Assembly (NCBI RefSeq): GCF_009649225.1
Contig: NZ_WJPP01000002.1
Location: forward strand, 186,001 to 250,000
DNA: 64,000 nt
DNA from: Spiribacter salilacus
GTDB taxonomy: Bacteria; Pseudomonadota; Gammaproteobacteria; Nitrococcales; Nitrococcaceae
Direction: 5' to 3'
The stretch's first letter is position 1. Every line of letters begins with the position of its first letter. The notes beneath the pieces were generated by a model. The model saw only the letters and a program-made list of their open reading frames with translations, made no database searches and was not told the DNA's origin. A program made the translations under genes and the position numbers. Positions 27,454 through 35,415 of the stretch are shown here, piece by piece.

Positions 27454-28143
27454 ATGGCCGTTGATCTTTCCATCACGTATCTGGTGTTGCAGGCAAGCTT
27501 TGTTGTGCAGCTTGTTATGCTTGTTTTGTTGGCGGGATCGATTGCCTCTTGGGCACTCATCTTCCGTAAGTATCGGCAGTTCAAGCAAGCCGAAAACGGC
27601 GCAGAGGAATTTGAAGATCTCTTTTGGTCTGGCGGCAATCTCAGCGAGATCTACAGCCAACCCGAAAACCCCGAAAACGACCGCGGTGGTATGGAACGAG
27701 TTTTTCGTGCCGGCTTTCGCGAATTCTCACGCATGCGCAAACAAAATGCGGATGCCGAGCCCACTATTGAGGCGGCGCAGCGCGCAATGCGGGTTGCCAT
27801 GAATCGTGAAGCCGATGAGTTAGAAAGCTACGTACCTTTTCTAGCCACCGTGGGTTCCACCAGCCCCTATATCGGTCTATTTGGCACCGTCTGGGGCATC
27901 ATGAATTCGTTTAGAGCGCTAGGCGCCATGCAGCAGGCCACATTGGCCACCGTAGCACCGGGTATTGCTGAGGCCCTAATTGCCACGGCCCTTGGCTTAT
28001 TTGCCGCCATTCCCGCTGTTATTGCTTACAATCGCTATGCCAGTCAAAGCGAACGGATGACCAATCGCTACGAAATGTTCATCGAAGAATTTACCGCGAT
28101 CCTGCAGCGCAACTTACAGGGGCGGGGAGCCAGCGCGTCGTGA
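27454..28143 (+). CDS. tolQ: Tol-Pal proton channel subunit TolQ
   Basis: The 229-residue inner-membrane protein has three membrane segments. The first is near residues 15-35 (LVMLVLLAGSIASWALIF); the later pair contains YIGLFGTVWGIMNSF and AEALIATALGLFAAIPAVIAYN, the MotA/TolQ/ExbB signature. With TolR it uses proton flow to energise TolA, which keeps the outer membrane invaginating with the septum. It overlaps tolR by 4 nt. Confidence 0.96.
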   Translation: MAVDLSITYLVLQASFVVQLVMLVLLAGSIASWALIFRKYRQFKQAENGAEEFEDLFWSGGNLSEIYSQPENPENDRGGMERVFRAGFREFSRMRKQNADAEPTIEAAQRAMRVAMNREADELESYVPFLATVGSTSPYIGLFGTVWGIMNSFRALGAMQQATLATVAPGIAEALIATALGLFAAIPAVIAYNRYASQSERMTNRYEMFIEEFTAILQRNLQGRGASAS

Positions 28144-28595
28144 GCCGCACCGCACCCATGCAAGGGCGGCGCACTCGCCGTCGACCTATGTCTGAAATCA
28201 ATGTGGTGCCCTACATTGACGTTATGCTCGTGCTACTCGTGATCTTTATGGTAACCGCACCCTTGTTGTATCAAGGCGTAGAAATCGAGCTACCCGAATC
28301 AACGGCTGACCCCCTGCCGCCCGATGATCGTGAACCGGTAATTGTTGAGGTAGACAAAAACGGGCGCCTTTACCTGAGCGTTGGCGATCAGCCAGACGAT
28401 ACCCCCATTCGTATAGAAGAAATTATCCAAAACGTAGCTGCCATTATGCGCGCGCAGCCCGATACACCCGTTTATGTGCGCGGCGATGCCGAAGTACCCT
28501 ATGCGCGCGTTATGACGGTGATGACGGCTCTTCAACAAGCGGGCGTACCCCAGGTAGGTCTTATGACGCAGCCGCCTGCCGGAGGGTTTGAATGA
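28140..28595 (+). CDS. tolR: Tol-Pal channel subunit TolR
   Basis: The 151-residue protein has one membrane helix (VVPYIDVMLVLLVIFMVTAP) whose Asp is the essential proton-coupling residue, and a periplasmic ExbD/TolR domain ending in MTALQQAGVPQVGLMT. The start is GTG. It overlaps tolQ and tolA by 4 nt each. Confidence 0.95.
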   Translation: MSRTAPMQGRRTRRRPMSEINVVPYIDVMLVLLVIFMVTAPLLYQGVEIELPESTADPLPPDDREPVIVEVDKNGRLYLSVGDQPDDTPIRIEEIIQNVAAIMRAQPDTPVYVRGDAEVPYARVMTVMTALQQAGVPQVGLMTQPPAGGFE

Positions 28596-29437
28596 CACCG
28601 CGCACCCTGCGCTATGTTGCCTACTCCTTGGCCGCTCATCTCTTTTTGTTTGGCCTTTTTGCGGTCAGCATGCGTTTTGAACGGCCTGTGCATGACATGC
28701 AACCCGGCGATCCCAACGCCGTACAAGCGATCGCCATTGATGAAACACCCATGATTGAAGCCGCCGAGCGCGAGGAAGAAGAAGCGCGCGCAGCCGCCGA
28801 GGCTGAGGCTGAGGCTGAGCGTCAAAGGCAGGCTGAGGCAGAGGCTGAGGCAGAGGCAGAGGCTGAGGCAGAGGCGGAGGCTGAGGCTGAGGCTGAAGCT
28901 GAGGCTGAGGCTGAGCGCCAGCGCCAACTTGAAGCTGAACGCCAAGCTGAAGCAGAGCGCGAAGCGGAGCGTCAGCGGCAGCTTGAGGCCGAACGCCAAG
29001 CTGAAGCCGAGCGCGAAGCAGAGCGCCAGCGCCAACGCGAGGAGGCCGAGCGCGCACGGCGCGAAGCCGAGGAACAAGCCCGGCGCGAGGCCGAGGCTGA
29101 AGCGGCTGAACAAGCGGAACGCGAAGCCGCAGCAGCCGCACGTCGGGCCGCGCAAGCACGCGGTACTTTCGATGCCGCCATTCAACAAAAAATACGCCGC
29201 GCGTGGACTCGGCCGGCCGGTACACCTGAAGGCCTTAGCGCCGCTGTTTTAGTGCGACTGGGTCCAGGTGGTACAGTGCTTTCCGTAGAGATCACTCGCA
29301 GCAGTGGCAATGCGTCTTTTGATCGCTCGGCAGAAACCGCGGTTTTGCGAGCTGATCCGCTGCCCATGCCCGATGATCCATTGCTTGCGCGCCCCTACCG
29401 ACAAGGCGTAGAGCTAATTTTTAATCCCGATGGCTGA
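28592..29437 (+). CDS. tolA: TolA, periplasm-spanning protein of the Tol-Pal system
   Basis: The 281-residue protein has an N-terminal membrane anchor (LAAHLFLFGLFAVSM at about 13-27). A Glu/Ala/Arg-rich helical rod covers about residues 50-190, and a C-terminal domain (ARGTFDAAIQQKIRRAWTRP onward) contacts TolB and Pal. The rod is encoded by GAGGCT-type repeats and is much shorter than in E. coli TolA (421 residues), so the reach across the periplasm may differ. Confidence 0.93.
   Translation: MTPRTLRYVAYSLAAHLFLFGLFAVSMRFERPVHDMQPGDPNAVQAIAIDETPMIEAAEREEEEARAAAEAEAEAERQRQAEAEAEAEAEAEAEAEAEAEAEAEAEAERQRQLEAERQAEAEREAERQRQLEAERQAEAEREAERQRQREEAERARREAEEQARREAEAEAAEQAEREAAAAARRAAQARGTFDAAIQQKIRRAWTRPAGTPEGLSAAVLVRLGPGGTVLSVEITRSSGNASFDRSAETAVLRADPLPMPDDPLLARPYRQGVELIFNPDG
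28795..28930 (+). repeat. Hexanucleotide GAGGCT-type repeat in tolA
   Basis: Codons for Ala-Glu alternate almost perfectly here (GAGGCT/GAGGCA), giving the helical AEAEAE rod. Such runs expand and contract by slippage in steps of two residues without breaking the frame. Confidence 0.8.
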
Positions 29438-29448
29438 GGAATAAAACG

Positions 29449-30741
29449 TTGAGAGCAAAATCATTCATCCTGACGCTGGCCCTCAGTATGCTGTTAACGA
29501 TGCCCGCCGCTGCTCAGGTACGCATTGAAATTACCGGCGGCGCCGAAGCGGCCTTACCCATCGCTGCGGTACCCTTTAGAGGTAACGAGCAAGCGCCCGA
29601 AGCCGATATCGCGCGCATTATTCGGGCAAATCTTTACCGCAGCGGCATATTTGCCCCGCTTGATCCCAACAACCACATCGGCAACCCAGCCCGATTTGAG
29701 GATGTCCGCTTTCGTAACTGGCGCGCACTTGGCGTTGACAGCCTTGTTGTTGGCGAAATTCAGCGTGACTCCAATAGCGGCTACACGGTTCGCTATGAGC
29801 TGCTCGATGTGTATGCCGGCAGCCGTATTACCGGGCAGCGCTATCGGGTTACCGGTGCTGATTTACGCAAACTCGCCCATACCATTAGCGATCAAATTTT
29901 CGAGGCGCTCATCGGTACGCCCGGCGGCTTCAACACCTCGCTTGCCTACGTGCAGGTTACGGGAGACGCGGGTGGGCAGGAGCATAAACTCATTATTGCT
30001 GATGCCGATGGCCACCGCCCACAAACAATTTTGACATCTAACCAGCCATTGCTCTCACCGAGCTGGTCACCCAACGGTGATCGTCTTGCCTACGTGTCTT
30101 TTGAGTCGGGGCGTAGCTCACAGATTTATGTACAAAACGTGGCAACGGGAGAGCGACGCGCGGTAACACGTTTTCCCGGCATCAATAGTGCGCCCGCCTG
30201 GTCGCCTAATGGCCGGCAGCTTGCGGTTACCCTATCGCGTGATGGCAACCCCAACATCTATGTGATCGATGCTGATGGCAGCGGCGAACCACGTCAGCTG
30301 ACCAGCCATTTTGGAATTGATACGGAACCAACTTGGTCAGCGGATGGCCGGCATATTTATTTCACGTCTAACCGTGGCGGCAGCCCGCAAATTTATCGCA
30401 TGGCAGCCTCCGGCGGAGATGCCGTTAGGATGACGTTTGAAGGGCGCTATAACGCCAGCCCCAGCGTCTCAAAAGATGGGCGCTTTCTTGCCTATGCCCA
30501 TCGTACCGATCGGGGTTTTCAAATCGCCATCCAAGATCTGGATAGCGGCGTTATGCGCATCTTAACGGAAGGGCCGCTTGACGAATCGCCCAGTTTTTCT
30601 ACCAGTGGCAGTATGATCGCGTACACTCGCGCCATTGGCGATCGCTCTGAGATTGCTACCGTATCGGTGTTTGGGCGCGTACAGGGGCAATTAACCGATT
30701 TTCGTGAAACGGTTCGTGAACCCGACTGGGGTCCGTTGTAA
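29449..30741 (+). CDS. tolB: Tol-Pal system beta-propeller protein TolB
   Basis: The 430-residue periplasmic protein starts with a signal peptide (FILTLALSMLLTMPAAAQ). An N-terminal domain (residues 22-165) precedes a six-bladed propeller whose blades show repeated SPSWSPNGDRLAYVSFESG, APAWSPNGRQLAVTLS and PTWSADGRHIYFTSNRGG patterns. The start is TTG at 29449, with GAGG about nine bases ahead overlapping the tolA stop; no ATG gives an intact signal peptide. Confidence 0.95.
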   Translation: MRAKSFILTLALSMLLTMPAAAQVRIEITGGAEAALPIAAVPFRGNEQAPEADIARIIRANLYRSGIFAPLDPNNHIGNPARFEDVRFRNWRALGVDSLVVGEIQRDSNSGYTVRYELLDVYAGSRITGQRYRVTGADLRKLAHTISDQIFEALIGTPGGFNTSLAYVQVTGDAGGQEHKLIIADADGHRPQTILTSNQPLLSPSWSPNGDRLAYVSFESGRSSQIYVQNVATGERRAVTRFPGINSAPAWSPNGRQLAVTLSRDGNPNIYVIDADGSGEPRQLTSHFGIDTEPTWSADGRHIYFTSNRGGSPQIYRMAASGGDAVRMTFEGRYNASPSVSKDGRFLAYAHRTDRGFQIAIQDLDSGVMRILTEGPLDESPSFSTSGSMIAYTRAIGDRSEIATVSVFGRVQGQLTDFRETVREPDWGPL

Positions 30742-30773
30742 ACTACGTTCAATTATTACAGGAGTAGGCATCC

Positions 30774-31307
30774 ATGAAACGTCCTTTTCATTGGTTAGTA
30801 ATTGCGGCCTTGGCCGTTGTGTTAGCGGGCTGTGCATCAGGTCGTGACGATATTGATGATGCCGAAATGGCAGAAATTGACCGGGCAGCCGCTGATGGAT
30901 CTGGTGCCTCGGCATCCGGCGCCGGTGGCAGTGGCGGATTTACGGGCGAAGCGCTTGAAGACCCATCCAGCCCTTTATCTGAGCGCGTCATCTACTTCGA
31001 TTTTGACGCCAGCACGCTTAGTGACGAGGGCATGCGCCTTATTCGCGCCCATGGCGAATACCTTGCCGACAACCCACAGCGGCGCATGTTGATTGAGGGT
31101 CATACTGACGAGCGTGGATCACGTGAGTACAACCTTGCCTTGGGCGAACGCCGAGCTGACGCCGTGCGTCAAGCCCTGCTGCTCAACGGTGCTAGCGACT
31201 CGCAGCTGTCCACCGTTAGCTTTGGTGAAGAAAACCCCGCTGTCTTAGGTAGCAGCGAAGCTGCTTGGGCGCAAAATCGCCGTGCTGAGCTAATTTACGA
31301 GCGATAA
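30774..31307 (+). CDS. pal: Peptidoglycan-associated lipoprotein Pal
   Basis: The 177-residue lipoprotein has the lipobox VLAGC (Cys about residue 21), an acidic Ser/Gly-rich linker, and an OmpA-type peptidoglycan-binding domain from residue 65: VIYFDFDASTLSDEG, IEGHTDERGSREYNLALGERRA. It anchors the outer membrane to the wall and is released by TolB. AGGAG precedes the ATG. Confidence 0.96.
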   Translation: MKRPFHWLVIAALAVVLAGCASGRDDIDDAEMAEIDRAAADGSGASASGAGGSGGFTGEALEDPSSPLSERVIYFDFDASTLSDEGMRLIRAHGEYLADNPQRRMLIEGHTDERGSREYNLALGERRADAVRQALLLNGASDSQLSTVSFGEENPAVLGSSEAAWAQNRRAELIYER

Positions 31308-32066
31308 ATGATGCACGGCCGAGTACTTCCTCAATGGCGTATCGTTCTGCTGGCCAGTGCCCTTGCACTGGCAGCGGGCGATGCCGTTGGCCAAAGCGCT
31401 CGAGAGCTTGATGAGCGTATTGAACGATTAGAAGAGCGGCTGGGTGGCAGCGCACTGATGAATTTAATGAACGACTCAAGCCGACTAACCGATGAGGTTA
31501 GCGGCCTGCGTGGAGAAATTGAACTCATTCAGCGCGAACTTAGCGAAATAAAAGATCAACAACGTGCGCTTTATCTCGATTTAGATACTCGCCTGCAGGC
31601 CCTAGAATCCGGCAGCCCTAGCAGCCCCGGCACCGAAAATGCCGAGGCGCCCACGTTAAGCGAACCCGGTGCAGTGCCAGCAGAAGAACCAACGGGCAAT
31701 CCGGCTGCAGAATATGAGGCGGCCTTTAACTCGTTGCGTAGCGGTAATTTTGCACAGGCACGCCAGCAGTTTGAGCAGTTTCTTGCGGACTACCCAGAAG
31801 ATGACCTAACTGCCAACGCGCGCTATTGGTTAGGCGAGTCTTTTTATGCAGAGCGAGATTTTGCTGCGGCCATTGTGCACTTTCAAGCCGTGTTAGATGA
31901 TCATCCTGATAGCAACAAGCACCCAGATGCGCTGCTGAAGATTGGCTTTTCACATATCGAGCAAGGCCAACAAGCCGAAGCCGAGCGGGTTTTAGAGCAA
32001 TTGGTGTCTGAACACCCGCAAAGCACCGCCGCCAGCCTAGCCGCACAAAGATTGCAACAATTCTGA
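31308..32066 (+). CDS. cpoB: CpoB (YbgF), cell division coordinator
   Basis: The 252-residue periplasmic protein has a signal peptide (IVLLASALALAAGDAVGQ). A coiled coil follows at about residues 30-105 (ELDERIERLEERLGG onward), then a Pro/Glu/Gly linker, then TPR repeats from about 135 (YEAAFNSLRSGNFAQARQQF, then ARYWLGESFYAERDF). CpoB couples Tol action to PBP1B. The start follows the pal stop with no gap; two adjacent ATGs are available. Confidence 0.93.
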   Translation: MMHGRVLPQWRIVLLASALALAAGDAVGQSARELDERIERLEERLGGSALMNLMNDSSRLTDEVSGLRGEIELIQRELSEIKDQQRALYLDLDTRLQALESGSPSSPGTENAEAPTLSEPGAVPAEEPTGNPAAEYEAAFNSLRSGNFAQARQQFEQFLADYPEDDLTANARYWLGESFYAERDFAAAIVHFQAVLDDHPDSNKHPDALLKIGFSHIEQGQQAEAERVLEQLVSEHPQSTAASLAAQRLQQF

Positions 32067-32105
32067 TTGCCGCGAGCGCGTTGTAATCGTATGATTACGG
32101 GTTGG

Positions 32106-32181
32106 GGGTCGTTAGCTCAGTTGGTAGAGCATCGGACTTTTAATCCGCTGGTCGCAGGTTCGAATCCTGCACGACCCACCA
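32106..32181 (+). tRNA. tRNA-Lys (anticodon TTT)
   Basis: A full cloverleaf is visible. The acceptor GGGTCGT pairs with ACGACCC (32171-32177), the D arm is GCTC...GAGC, the anticodon TTT sits at 32139-32141 in loop CTTTTAA, and the T arm is GCAGG TTCGAAT CCTGC. The discriminator A and CCA end at 32178-32181 are encoded. The outermost anticodon-stem pair (T132-C148) is a mismatch. Confidence 0.97.
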
Positions 32182-32188
32182 CTTAATT

Positions 32189-33259
32189 ATGACTAATTCC
32201 CCAGTTACCATTATCGGAGCGGGCATTGCTGGCCTTACCGCGGCTTACACGCTGCATCAGGCCGGTTTAACGCCACAAGTGCTTGAAGCAAGTCCAAGAA
32301 TTGGGGGGCGAGTTGATAGCCTCTACTCCAAAGACGGGCAGGCTATTGCAGACTTAGGGCCAACTTGGATTTGGCCACCGTTTCAACCGATTATCGCTCG
32401 CTGGATACAAGCGCTTGAGCTTGCCACATTTGCCCAATATGACCAGGGTGATGCGGTGTTAGAAGGCTTTGCGCCCACGCTGCGACGGCAACCCCTACCC
32501 GGCCAATATGGCATGGCAAGACTGGTTGGCGGGCCACAGCAGTTAATTAAAACATTAACTGACGCCCTGCCTGCAGAGACAATCGCCGTTCAAACGCCCG
32601 TGCATGAAATTAGCCAAGACCACGATGGCTCACTACGATTGCATAGCAACAACCGAGTGATTCACACCCAGTGCGTACTTGTTGCAACGCCACCGCGAAT
32701 TGCTGCTGAGCGCATCAAGCTGCCCTCAACGCTATCCAGCTCCACCTTATCAACCCTGCAAACTATGCCAACCTGGATGGCCGCCCAAGCGCGCGCCGTG
32801 ATTCGCTACGACAAGCCGTTTTGGCGGGACCAAGGCTTATCAGGTCGTATTGCAAGTCGGCAAGGGCCGCTATTTGAGGCACATGACCACACTAGCGCCC
32901 AAGGCCATGCCAGTTTATTCGGCTTTATTGCCACGCCCGCGGCTCAGCGTGATCCGGCAAAGCTTTCTGATGCCATCTTAGCGCAACTAGAACGCTGCCT
33001 TGGCCCGCAAGCTGCACAACCCATCGAACTGAACATTCGGGATTGGGCCACAGAGCCATGGATTTGCTCGCAAATAGATAGAGCAGATACGCCCGCGCAT
33101 CCTGCAGTAGGCCCATCGCTGCTGCGCAGCGCCCATCTTAATGGTCGACTATGGTTTTGCGGCGCTGAAACGGCCGAACAAAGCCCGGGCCTCATTGAAG
33201 GGGCGCTAGCTGCCGGTGAGGCCGCTGCTAATGCGGTGCTCCGTGTCACCCTAGATTAA
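32189..33259 (+). CDS. FAD-dependent amine oxidase family protein
   Basis: The 356-residue flavoprotein starts with VTIIGAGIAGLTAAYTLHQA (FAD-binding Rossmann motif), then LEASPRIGGRVDS. It ends with LWFCGAETAEQSPGLIEGALAAGEAAANAVL, the C-terminal FAD motif of monoamine-oxidase-like enzymes. It has no signal peptide and is shorter than classic monoamine oxidases. The substrate cannot be told. It starts 7 nt after tRNA-Lys, and queC/queE-type genes often found after cpoB are absent. Confidence 0.82.
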   Translation: MTNSPVTIIGAGIAGLTAAYTLHQAGLTPQVLEASPRIGGRVDSLYSKDGQAIADLGPTWIWPPFQPIIARWIQALELATFAQYDQGDAVLEGFAPTLRRQPLPGQYGMARLVGGPQQLIKTLTDALPAETIAVQTPVHEISQDHDGSLRLHSNNRVIHTQCVLVATPPRIAAERIKLPSTLSSSTLSTLQTMPTWMAAQARAVIRYDKPFWRDQGLSGRIASRQGPLFEAHDHTSAQGHASLFGFIATPAAQRDPAKLSDAILAQLERCLGPQAAQPIELNIRDWATEPWICSQIDRADTPAHPAVGPSLLRSAHLNGRLWFCGAETAEQSPGLIEGALAAGEAAANAVLRVTLD

Positions 33260-33264
33260 AAACC

Positions 33265-33495
33265 TTAAATTAGCGTCTCGCCCCGCATTTCCGGAAGCGG
33301 CTCGTCTAAAGGTTCATTCGCAAAACGCTCAGCAATCCGTGTGCCTAGGTTTCCGCGAGCCAGCGGTCGCTCACTCAGTTCAACCCGAAGAATCTGCCGA
33401 ACTTCCTCCTCCATGCTCCAGCCATGGGCTGTTGCACGCAGCTTGAGTGCTGATTTTAGGCTTTCATCAAGCTTACGAACCACTACCTGTGCCAT
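33265..33495 (-). CDS. Orphan FitA/VapB-type ribbon-helix-helix antitoxin
   Basis: This 76-residue protein starts MAQVVVRKLDESLKSALKLR and continues with HGWSMEEEVRQILRVEL, a ribbon-helix-helix DNA-binding fold of the FitA type that normally pairs with a PIN-domain toxin. The C terminus (GTRIAERFANEPLDEPLPEM) resembles toxin-neutralising tails. No toxin gene follows: the next gene to the left is the flavoprotein on the other strand. It faces away from phnC, with 88 bp holding a long inverted repeat between them. The start at 33495 is chosen by similarity. Confidence 0.75.
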   Translation of the reverse strand: MAQVVVRKLDESLKSALKLRATAHGWSMEEEVRQILRVELSERPLARGNLGTRIAERFANEPLDEPLPEMRGETLI

Positions 33496-33547
33496 ACCGT
33501 TCTCGTCATAAAACTGACCCTTTAGTTTAACAATTTTGACGTTAACT

Positions 33548-33579
33548 CCCCCTAACCTTCGGGTAATAAGGTTAGGGGG
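33548..33579. promoter_or_regulatory. 12-bp perfect inverted repeat at the phnC start
   Basis: CCCCCTAACCTT (33548-33559) and AAGGTTAGGGGG (33568-33579) are perfectly complementary around the 8-nt loop CGGGTAAT. The right arm contains the only Shine-Dalgarno-like bases of phnC and ends 4 nt before its ATG. In RNA it would hide the ribosome site; in DNA it could be an operator for the divergent ribbon-helix-helix protein. No T-run follows in either direction, so a terminator is unlikely. Confidence 0.7.
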
Positions 33580-33583
33580 TTTC

Positions 33584-34432
33584 ATGTTACTCAGCGTAAA
33601 AAGCGTTTGTAAGAACTTTGGCCAAGTTAGCGCGGTTAAGTCGATTACGTTTGATGTCGATAACAGTGCCATGATTGGCATTATCGGCCGCTCTGGGGCG
33701 GGTAAGTCAACGTTTTTGCGGATGATTAACCGACTGGTTGATGCCAGCTCAGGCCGTATTTTATTTAAAGGGCAGAATGTCCTCTCGCTGCGCGGTGCGG
33801 AAATGCGCCGCTGGCAGGCCAACTGCGCCATGATTTTCCAGCAGTTTAACCTCGTGCCGCGCATGGATGTGGTCTCCAACGTGCTACATGGCACGCTTAA
33901 CCAGCGTTCTACGCTGAGCACGGCTTTTAATCTTTTCCCCCGAGCCGATATTCAGCGCGCCATCAGCTTGCTAGAGCGGCTTGGCATAGAGGAGCAGGCC
34001 ACCAAACGGGTTGAGGCACTGAGTGGCGGGCAGCAGCAGCGCGTCGCCATTGCCAGAGCACTGATGCAAGACCCTGAGATGGTGTTGGCTGATGAGCCTA
34101 TCGCCAGCCTTGACCCCATGAACGCTCAGCTCGTGATGGATGCCCTTCGGCGTATTCACGACGAAGATGGGCGGACCGTTATTTGCAACCTCCATACCCT
34201 CGATACCGCTCGTCGCTACTGCGATCGGGTCATTGGCATGAGCCATGGAGAGGTAGTTTTTGATGGTCCTCCCGATCAGTTAACAACGGCTGTCGCCCGT
34301 GAAATCTACGGCGCAGACGAGTCTTTCTCAGAGCACTCAACCTCAACAGAGATTCGAGAGCATGCAGAGCATGAATCTGTATCTCAAGTGCAACCCAAGA
34401 CACCGGCGCAGCCGGTCACGACTGTCAACTAG
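33584..34432 (+). CDS. phnC: Phosphonate ABC transporter ATP-binding protein PhnC
   Basis: The 282-residue ATPase has Walker [10 protein letters not shown] (about residue 36), signature [15 protein letters not shown], Walker [13 protein letters not shown] and the PhnC-specific [16 protein letters not shown]. The C-terminal 30 residues are an acidic, Pro/Glu-rich tail beyond the normal PhnC end. The ATG at 33584 is preferred over a TTG at 33536, which lies before the inverted repeat. It is the first gene of the uptake block. Confidence 0.94.
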   Translation: MLLSVKSVCKNFGQVSAVKSITFDVDNSAMIGIIGRSGAGKSTFLRMINRLVDASSGRILFKGQNVLSLRGAEMRRWQANCAMIFQQFNLVPRMDVVSNVLHGTLNQRSTLSTAFNLFPRADIQRAISLLERLGIEEQATKRVEALSGGQQQRVAIARALMQDPEMVLADEPIASLDPMNAQLVMDALRRIHDEDGRTVICNLHTLDTARRYCDRVIGMSHGEVVFDGPPDQLTTAVAREIYGADESFSEHSTSTEIREHAEHESVSQVQPKTPAQPVTTVN

Positions 34433-34444
34433 GAGTAGATGACG

Positions 34445-35344
34445 ATGAAAAAGTTACTGATGACGACGGCACTCACCGCGCTCGTAGCCGGGCCAGTTGC
34501 CGCACAGGAAATTGAAGAGTTTCGTATTGGCGTGCTCGGTGGTGAGAACGCACAGGATCGGCTAAACAGCATGGCATGCTACCAGGAAAAAGCCGAAGCC
34601 CTGTTGGGTGTGCCCGTGCGCATTTTCACCCCGGCCGACTACGATGGCGTTATTCAAGGCCTGCTCGGCGGCTCTTTGGATATGGCATGGCTGGGTGCTT
34701 CAGGCTATGCCAAGCTGTATTTGAGCGATCCAGACGTAGTTGAGCCTGTGATGGTTAAAACCAATACCGATGGTTCTTACGGTTATTACTCTGTTGGCTT
34801 TGCCCGCGCGGATAGTGGCATTGAGTCAATCGAAGATCTTGAAGGCCGTCAATTTGCATTTGGTGACCCTAACTCCACCTCTGGCTACCTGATTCCTTCC
34901 ATCGAAATTCCTTCTACCTATGACGTCACGATGGAATCGGGCGACTTCTTCGGTGAAGTGGTTTTTGTAGGTGGCCATGAGCAGACCATCGTTGCCGTTG
35001 CAAATGGCAGTGTTGATGCAGGTGTTACCTGGGCAGATGGTCTTGGCGAGTGGTCTGAGGGGTATAACTCCGGCGCGCTGCGTAAAGCCTCTGATGCTGG
35101 GCTTGTTGACATGAACGAAATGGTTGAAATTTGGAAATCAAACCCGATTCCAGAGGGCCCAATCGTTCTAGCCACCAACCTGCCTGAGCGCGTGAAGCTG
35201 GATGTTACAACCCTAACGGCATCGCTGCCTTACATGGATCCTGATTGTGCTTATAGCTTCTTTGCTGGCGAAGCACTGGGCGTACAGCCAATCAACCACG
35301 ACGCTTACACCTCCATCATCGAGGCCCGTCGCTCGAAGATGTAA
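34445..35344 (+). CDS. phnD: Phosphonate-binding periplasmic protein PhnD
   Basis: The binding protein of about 299 residues has a clear signal peptide (MKKLLMTTALTALVAGPVAAQ). The mature part has FRIGVLGGENAQDRL, LGGSLDMAWLGASGYA and FAFGDPNSTSGYLIPS, the PhnD/SsuA ligand-loop pattern. Two ATGs exist, at 34439 and 34445; the second has the better distance from AGGAG and begins the basic n-region directly. A strong hairpin follows the stop. Confidence 0.94.
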   Translation: MKKLLMTTALTALVAGPVAAQEIEEFRIGVLGGENAQDRLNSMACYQEKAEALLGVPVRIFTPADYDGVIQGLLGGSLDMAWLGASGYAKLYLSDPDVVEPVMVKTNTDGSYGYYSVGFARADSGIESIEDLEGRQFAFGDPNSTSGYLIPSIEIPSTYDVTMESGDFFGEVVFVGGHEQTIVAVANGSVDAGVTWADGLGEWSEGYNSGALRKASDAGLVDMNEMVEIWKSNPIPEGPIVLATNLPERVKLDVTTLTASLPYMDPDCAYSFFAGEALGVQPINHDAYTSIIEARRSKM

Positions 35345-35362
35345 GTCTGCCCTAGGCGTCAA

Positions 35363-35395
35363 TAAGCCGGTTGTCTCATTGAGATGACCGGCTTA
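35363..35395 (+). promoter_or_regulatory. Intercistronic hairpin between phnD and phnE1
   Basis: TAAGCCGGT (35363-35371) pairs with ACCGGCTTA (35387-35395), and an inner TCTC/GAGA helix stacks above a small internal loop. No T-run follows, so it is more likely an mRNA-stabilising or partial-attenuation element that favours high phnD expression over the permease genes than a full terminator. Confidence 0.65.
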
Positions 35396-35415
35396 TCTAT
35401 ACCGAGAGAACTCAA

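Noticed and set aside
28532-29252. Leu/Arg/Pro-rich frames on both strands over tolA.
   Set aside because: They come from the GAGGCT repeat read in other frames; TolA in its own frame is complete and recognisable.
32083-32098. GTAATC-GTAT-GATTAC inverted repeat before tRNA-Lys as a terminator of cpoB.
   Set aside because: The stem is short and AT-rich and no T-run follows; it could equally be chance or part of the tRNA promoter.
33496-33583. A PhoB box before phnC.
   Set aside because: I could not see two CTGTCAT-like direct repeats with correct spacing; only weak partial matches occur.
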